Shown piece after piece: positions 11,946-13,184 of a DNA stretch of 13,184 bases. Positions within the stretch are counted from its first letter, which is position 1. Each line of letters opens with the position of its first letter. The stretch is from Bacteroides sp. GTDB lineage: Bacteria > Bacteroidota > Bacteroidia > Bacteroidales > Muribaculaceae. The stretch is taken from NCBI GenBank assembly GCA_014801595.1, contig JAAVDV010000009.1, positions 1-13,184 of the forward strand, in the 5' to 3' direction. A program made the translations under genes and the position numbers. The notes beneath the pieces are model-generated. The model did no database searches. It was not told where the DNA came from and was given only the letters and a program-made list of their open reading frames with translations.

Positions 11946-11976
11946 AATACAACAAACAAATAATCAAAGGATTATA

Positions 11977-12001
11977 AAACTCCACCAACATGGTGGAGTT
12001 T
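11977..12001. promoter_or_regulatory. Palindromic operator-like site 2
   Basis: AAACTCCACCA (11977-11987) and TGGTGGAGTTT (11991-12001) are exact reverse complements around ACA. The central 19 bases differ from site 1 at three positions, two of which are a G/C swap that keeps the pairing. It ends 11 bp before the reductase ATG, so a bound protein or an RNA hairpin here would block translation. Confidence 0.7.
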
Positions 12002-12012
12002 ACAGCAGACAA

Positions 12013-12837
12013 ATGAAAACAATAAAATTTTCAGACGATACTGAACTTTGCTCCCTGGGTCAAGGAACATGGAACATGGGGCGGAATCCTCTCAAATGTA
12101 AGCAGGAGACAGAGGCGCTGCTTACCGGCATAGACCTCGGGATGACAATGATCGACACTGCGGAAATGTATGCCAACGAAGAATTTATTGGTAAAGCCAT
12201 TGACGGTATCCGTGACAAGGTATTCCTTGTCAGCAAGGTGCTTCCGGAGAATGCAAGCATAGAGGGAACTATCCGTGCGTGCGAAAATAGTCTGCGCAAG
12301 CTCCGTACTGACAGACTCGACCTCTATCTGCTTCACTGGAAAGGTTCGCACCCGTTTGAGGACACGATTGAGGCTATGACCAGACTGCAACGAGAAGGAA
12401 AGATACTCCGCTGGGGTGTCAGCAATATTGATGTTCCCGATATGGAAAAAATAGTAGCAATGCCCGACGGAACAGCGTGTGAGGCAAATCAGGTGCTCTA
12501 TAATCTTGGTGAACGAGGAGTGGAGTTTGACCTCATACCTTGGTCGCAAAGTTATCAAATGCCGGTTATAGCCTATTCACCCATTGCTGAGGGACGATTG
12601 CTTAGAAATCCTGTACTTTTGAAGATTGCAGAAAAACATGATGCCACTCCTGCGCAGATTGCATTGGCATGGACTATCAGGCTTGATGGTGTGATGGCTA
12701 TTCCGAAAGCCTCGTCATCAGCCCATGTGATAGATAATTTCAAAGCACTCGACATTATTTTTGATGAGGAGGATTTACGTGCTCTTGATACAACTTTTCC
12801 CCCTCCGACAAAAAGAATCCCACTTGCCGGTTGGTAA
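12013..12837 (+). CDS. Aldo/keto reductase
   Basis: The 274-residue NADPH-dependent oxidoreductase has the TIM-barrel AKR signatures. The catalytic tetrad is visible as Asp48 (MTMIDTAEMY), Tyr53, Lys75 (FLVSK) and His108 (LDLYLLHW). Cofactor and barrel motifs follow: ILRWGVSNID, EANQVLYNL, VIAYSPIAEGRLL, TPAQIALAWT and VMAIPKASSSAHVIDNF. The substrate, an aldehyde or ketone, is not known. The ATG at 12013 is chosen because an upstream in-frame TTG (11872) would add 47 residues translated from the palindromic leader and not seen in the family. The gene is a single-gene unit with its own consensus promoter and two operator-like palindromes, so it is probably inducible; the regulator is not in the window. 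Confidence 0.93.
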   Translation: MKTIKFSDDTELCSLGQGTWNMGRNPLKCKQETEALLTGIDLGMTMIDTAEMYANEEFIGKAIDGIRDKVFLVSKVLPENASIEGTIRACENSLRKLRTDRLDLYLLHWKGSHPFEDTIEAMTRLQREGKILRWGVSNIDVPDMEKIVAMPDGTACEANQVLYNLGERGVEFDLIPWSQSYQMPVIAYSPIAEGRLLRNPVLLKIAEKHDATPAQIALAWTIRLDGVMAIPKASSSAHVIDNFKALDIIFDEEDLRALDTTFPPPTKRIPLAGW

Positions 12838-12855
12838 GCTATTAAAGTATAGCTT
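12836..12855 (+). terminator. Possible weak terminator hairpin after the reductase
   Basis: AAGCTAT (12836-12842) and ATAGCTT (12849-12855) pair around TAAAGT, starting within the stop codon. Only TT and a mixed sequence follow, so termination is doubtful. Confidence 0.35.
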
Positions 12856-12925
12856 GTTGCTGAGAGGTGCCGAGGGTTGCTCCGATGATGCCAAAACACA
12901 TCAACAGAGGGAAAGTGAAAATATG

Positions 12926-13119
12926 TAAGTAGTTGCTAAGAATTAATGAACAGATAAAACGAAGTTATTTTTGAGTAGATTAGCCTGCGGAGTGAAGGAG
13001 CATACACCGTTATGCGACTGAACGACAAAGGCTAAGATGCCAAAAAGAACGAGTTTTATCGTTTAAGATCTTTCCAACTACTGTGTAAACATAATCGATT
13101 AATTGTTAGCAACTACTTA
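12926..13119. mobile_element. 194-bp MITE-like element with 22-bp terminal inverted repeats
   Basis: The left end TAAGTAGTTGCTAAGAATTAAT (12926-12947, 22 nt, described here as TAAGTAGTTGCTAA plus GAATTAAT) matches the reverse complement of 13098-13119 at 21 of 22 positions. The interior has no ORF. The flanks show no clear target-site duplication. It lies in the convergent gap between the aldo/keto reductase and the next minus-strand gene. It may be a non-autonomous derivative or leftover ends of an insertion sequence. Confidence 0.65.
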
Positions 13120-13124
13120 TTAAA

Positions 13125-13184
13125 TTACTTCTTTCCGTATTTGCGTTCAAAAATATCGAAATGTTCCTCACCCCATTTGAGCAT
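13125..13184 (-). CDS. C-terminal end of a minus-strand gene (runs off right edge)
   Basis: On the minus strand the last 19 codons read MLKWGEEHFDIFERKYGKK and stop at TAA (13127-13125). The Met at the window edge may be internal. The segment is too short to assign a family. It converges with the aldo/keto reductase, with the inverted-repeat element between them. Confidence 0.5.
   Translation of the reverse strand: MLKWGEEHFDIFERKYGKK

Noticed and set aside
11872..12012. A 47-residue N-terminal extension of the aldo/keto reductase from a TTG
   Set aside because: The extension would be encoded by the palindromic leader, and the family begins at the chosen Met.
12031..12558. A 175-codon minus-strand open frame
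   Set aside because: It is opposite the aldo/keto reductase, which has a full catalytic tetrad.

Overview
The window looks like accessory DNA from a gut Bacteroidales, possibly Muribaculaceae. The family level is inference; the order is better supported. Several genes sit behind the Bacteroidota promoter pattern (TTG, about 20 nt, then TAnnTTTG), Shine-Dalgarno sites are mostly weak, and the protein families (UmuC/YolD pair, DUF1349 secreted protein, AraC and Crp/Fnr regulators, ORF6N, DUF1016) fit that order.

Layout. 1-361 (-) is the N-terminal part of a Crp/Fnr-type regulator running off the left edge. 362-938 is a long AT-rich gap with scattered inverted repeats. 957-3562 (+) is a metabolic stretch: a hexapeptide O-acetyltransferase overlapping an AraC regulator (ATGA), then a DUF4405 membrane protein and a secreted DUF1349 protein, each with its own promoter signal. 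3614-7246 is a rearranged zone. It holds a REPIN-like repeat in three copies, a 168-bp direct repeat in two copies, an intact AHL-lactonase-like metallo-hydrolase, the tail of a second acetyltransferase, an intact ORF6N gene and a DUF1016/YhcG nuclease gene that has lost its catalytic domain. 7294-9608 holds an intact TfoX-like gene followed by three ruins: the C-terminus of an AlbA/ATPase-type regulator, a PD-(D/E)XK fragment, and a UmuC-type polymerase broken by one TAG codon and a lost C-terminal half. 9725-11798 has a small secreted protein, an Abi_2/HEPN putative RNase on the minus strand, a plus-strand promoter plus hairpins that overlap and diverge from the Abi promoter, a deleted phage-like short ORF, and a YolD-like gene. 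11821-12837 is a complete aldo/keto reductase unit whose leader carries two matching palindromes. A 194-bp element with inverted ends (12926-13119) and the last codons of a minus-strand gene close the window.

How the parts work together. The intact genes fall into two groups. The first is small-molecule handling with its own regulation: acetyltransferase plus AraC, lactonase, and aldo/keto reductase with palindromic operators. The second is defence or stress: the HEPN Abi protein, ORF6N, YolD and TfoX. The second group lies among decayed defence and repair genes and repeats, as expected for an island that keeps gaining and losing genes. The most promising candidates for something undescribed are the Abi_2/HEPN gene with its divergent structured transcript, the covarying twin operators before the aldo/keto reductase, and the REPIN/direct-repeat architecture around the lactonase and DUF1016 genes.
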